A DNA stretch of 14,351 nt from Syntrophaceae bacterium UBA4778. Its GTDB lineage: Bacteria > Desulfobacterota > Syntrophia > Syntrophales > UBA4778. The stretch covers positions 1-14,351 of the forward strand of contig DHHG01000279.1 of the NCBI GenBank assembly GCA_002403175.1. Reading direction: 5' to 3'. Position numbers and translations under genes: made by a program. Below are positions 14,144-14,351 of the stretch, piece after piece. How positions within the stretch are numbered: the stretch's first letter is position 1; each line of letters opens with the position of its first letter. The notes beneath the pieces are model-generated. The model did no database searches. It saw only the letters and a program-made list of their open reading frames with translations, and had not been told where the DNA came from.

Positions 14144-14351
14144 ATGCGTATTGAAAAAAAACCATCCTTATGGCGGCGATTCATAGAAATCGCCCAGCCT
14201 TATTTCTTTCCGGTAATTCCCGGCGGCACCTCAAAAATGCTCTTTCTAATGGCCATGCTCATGGCCTTTCTTTTCGGCATTGCCTTTCTGATTGTAACGG
14301 CGCTGGTTCAGACGGGTCATCATTATGCGCCGGAGCTGACGGAGAAGATCG
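14144..14351 (+). CDS. Membrane protein N-terminus, probably SbmA/BacA/YddA-type ABC transporter (partial)
   Basis: The frame opens at ATG 14144 and runs off the window end after 69 codons. The N-terminus SLWRRFIEIAQPYFFP resembles the W-x-x-F-x-x-I/L-A-x-P-Y-F opening of the fused permease/ATPase proteins related to E. coli YddA and SbmA/BacA (peptide or cobalamin uptake). A long hydrophobic helix follows at about residues 31-53 (MLFLMAMLMAFLFGIAFLIV), then a polar segment. The ATPase domain, if present, lies outside the window, so the family call is tentative; it could be another multi-pass protein. A G-rich AGGGGG about 13 bases upstream is the only ribosome-site candidate, separated from the ATG by a T run. 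Confidence 0.55.
   Translation, partial: MRIEKKPSLWRRFIEIAQPYFFPVIPGGTSKMLFLMAMLMAFLFGIAFLIVTALVQTGHHYAPELTEKI

Overview
The window is a 14.35 kb bacterial chromosomal segment in which every recognisable gene is on the + strand. Gene content suggests an anaerobic deltaproteobacterium (Desulfobacterota, possibly Syntrophales-like). The clues are a jag-mnmE pair, a split transketolase, a fused PurS-PurL with a separate long PurQ, an NtrC-type two-component pair, a YedF / cysteine desulfurase / DUF3343 selenium-type cluster, and palindromic repeats of a kind I associate with such genomes. The taxonomic guess is inference from family resemblance only.

Layout. 1-180: the 3' end of jag and a strong intrinsic terminator. 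232-1614: mnmE (tRNA-U34 modification GTPase), then a short heptamer repeat and a possible terminator. 1763-3529: two abutting genes for the N- and C-terminal halves of transketolase. 3541-6660: a hairpin, a good sigma70-type promoter, a multi-pass membrane histidine kinase and, 123 bp on, its probable partner, a sigma54-dependent response regulator. 6661-7318: an accessory island with two unrelated palindromic repeat families and a GIY-YIG endonuclease gene broken by what looks like one extra T. 7319-11249: purine synthesis, with PurL carrying two N-terminal PurS-like modules, then PurQ. 11250-11595: a gene-free stretch with several inverted repeats. 11596-14054: a compact operon of yedF, a class V aminotransferase (cysteine desulfurase family), a DUF3343 protein and a PaaI-like hotdog thioesterase. 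14144-end: the N-terminus of a membrane protein resembling SbmA/BacA/YddA-type ABC transporters.

How the genes fit together. PurSL and PurQ should form one FGAM synthase with no separate PurS. YedF, the PLP desulfurase and the DUF3343 protein look like a sulfur/selenium transfer module; the first two junctions (a TTGA overlap and a 1-nt gap) imply translational coupling. The kinase and regulator probably control sigma54 promoters elsewhere, because I found no convincing -24/-12 promoter here. The least ordinary regions are the GIY-YIG/repeat island and the structured stretch before yedF. No CRISPR array, rRNA, tRNA or complete insertion sequence is visible.
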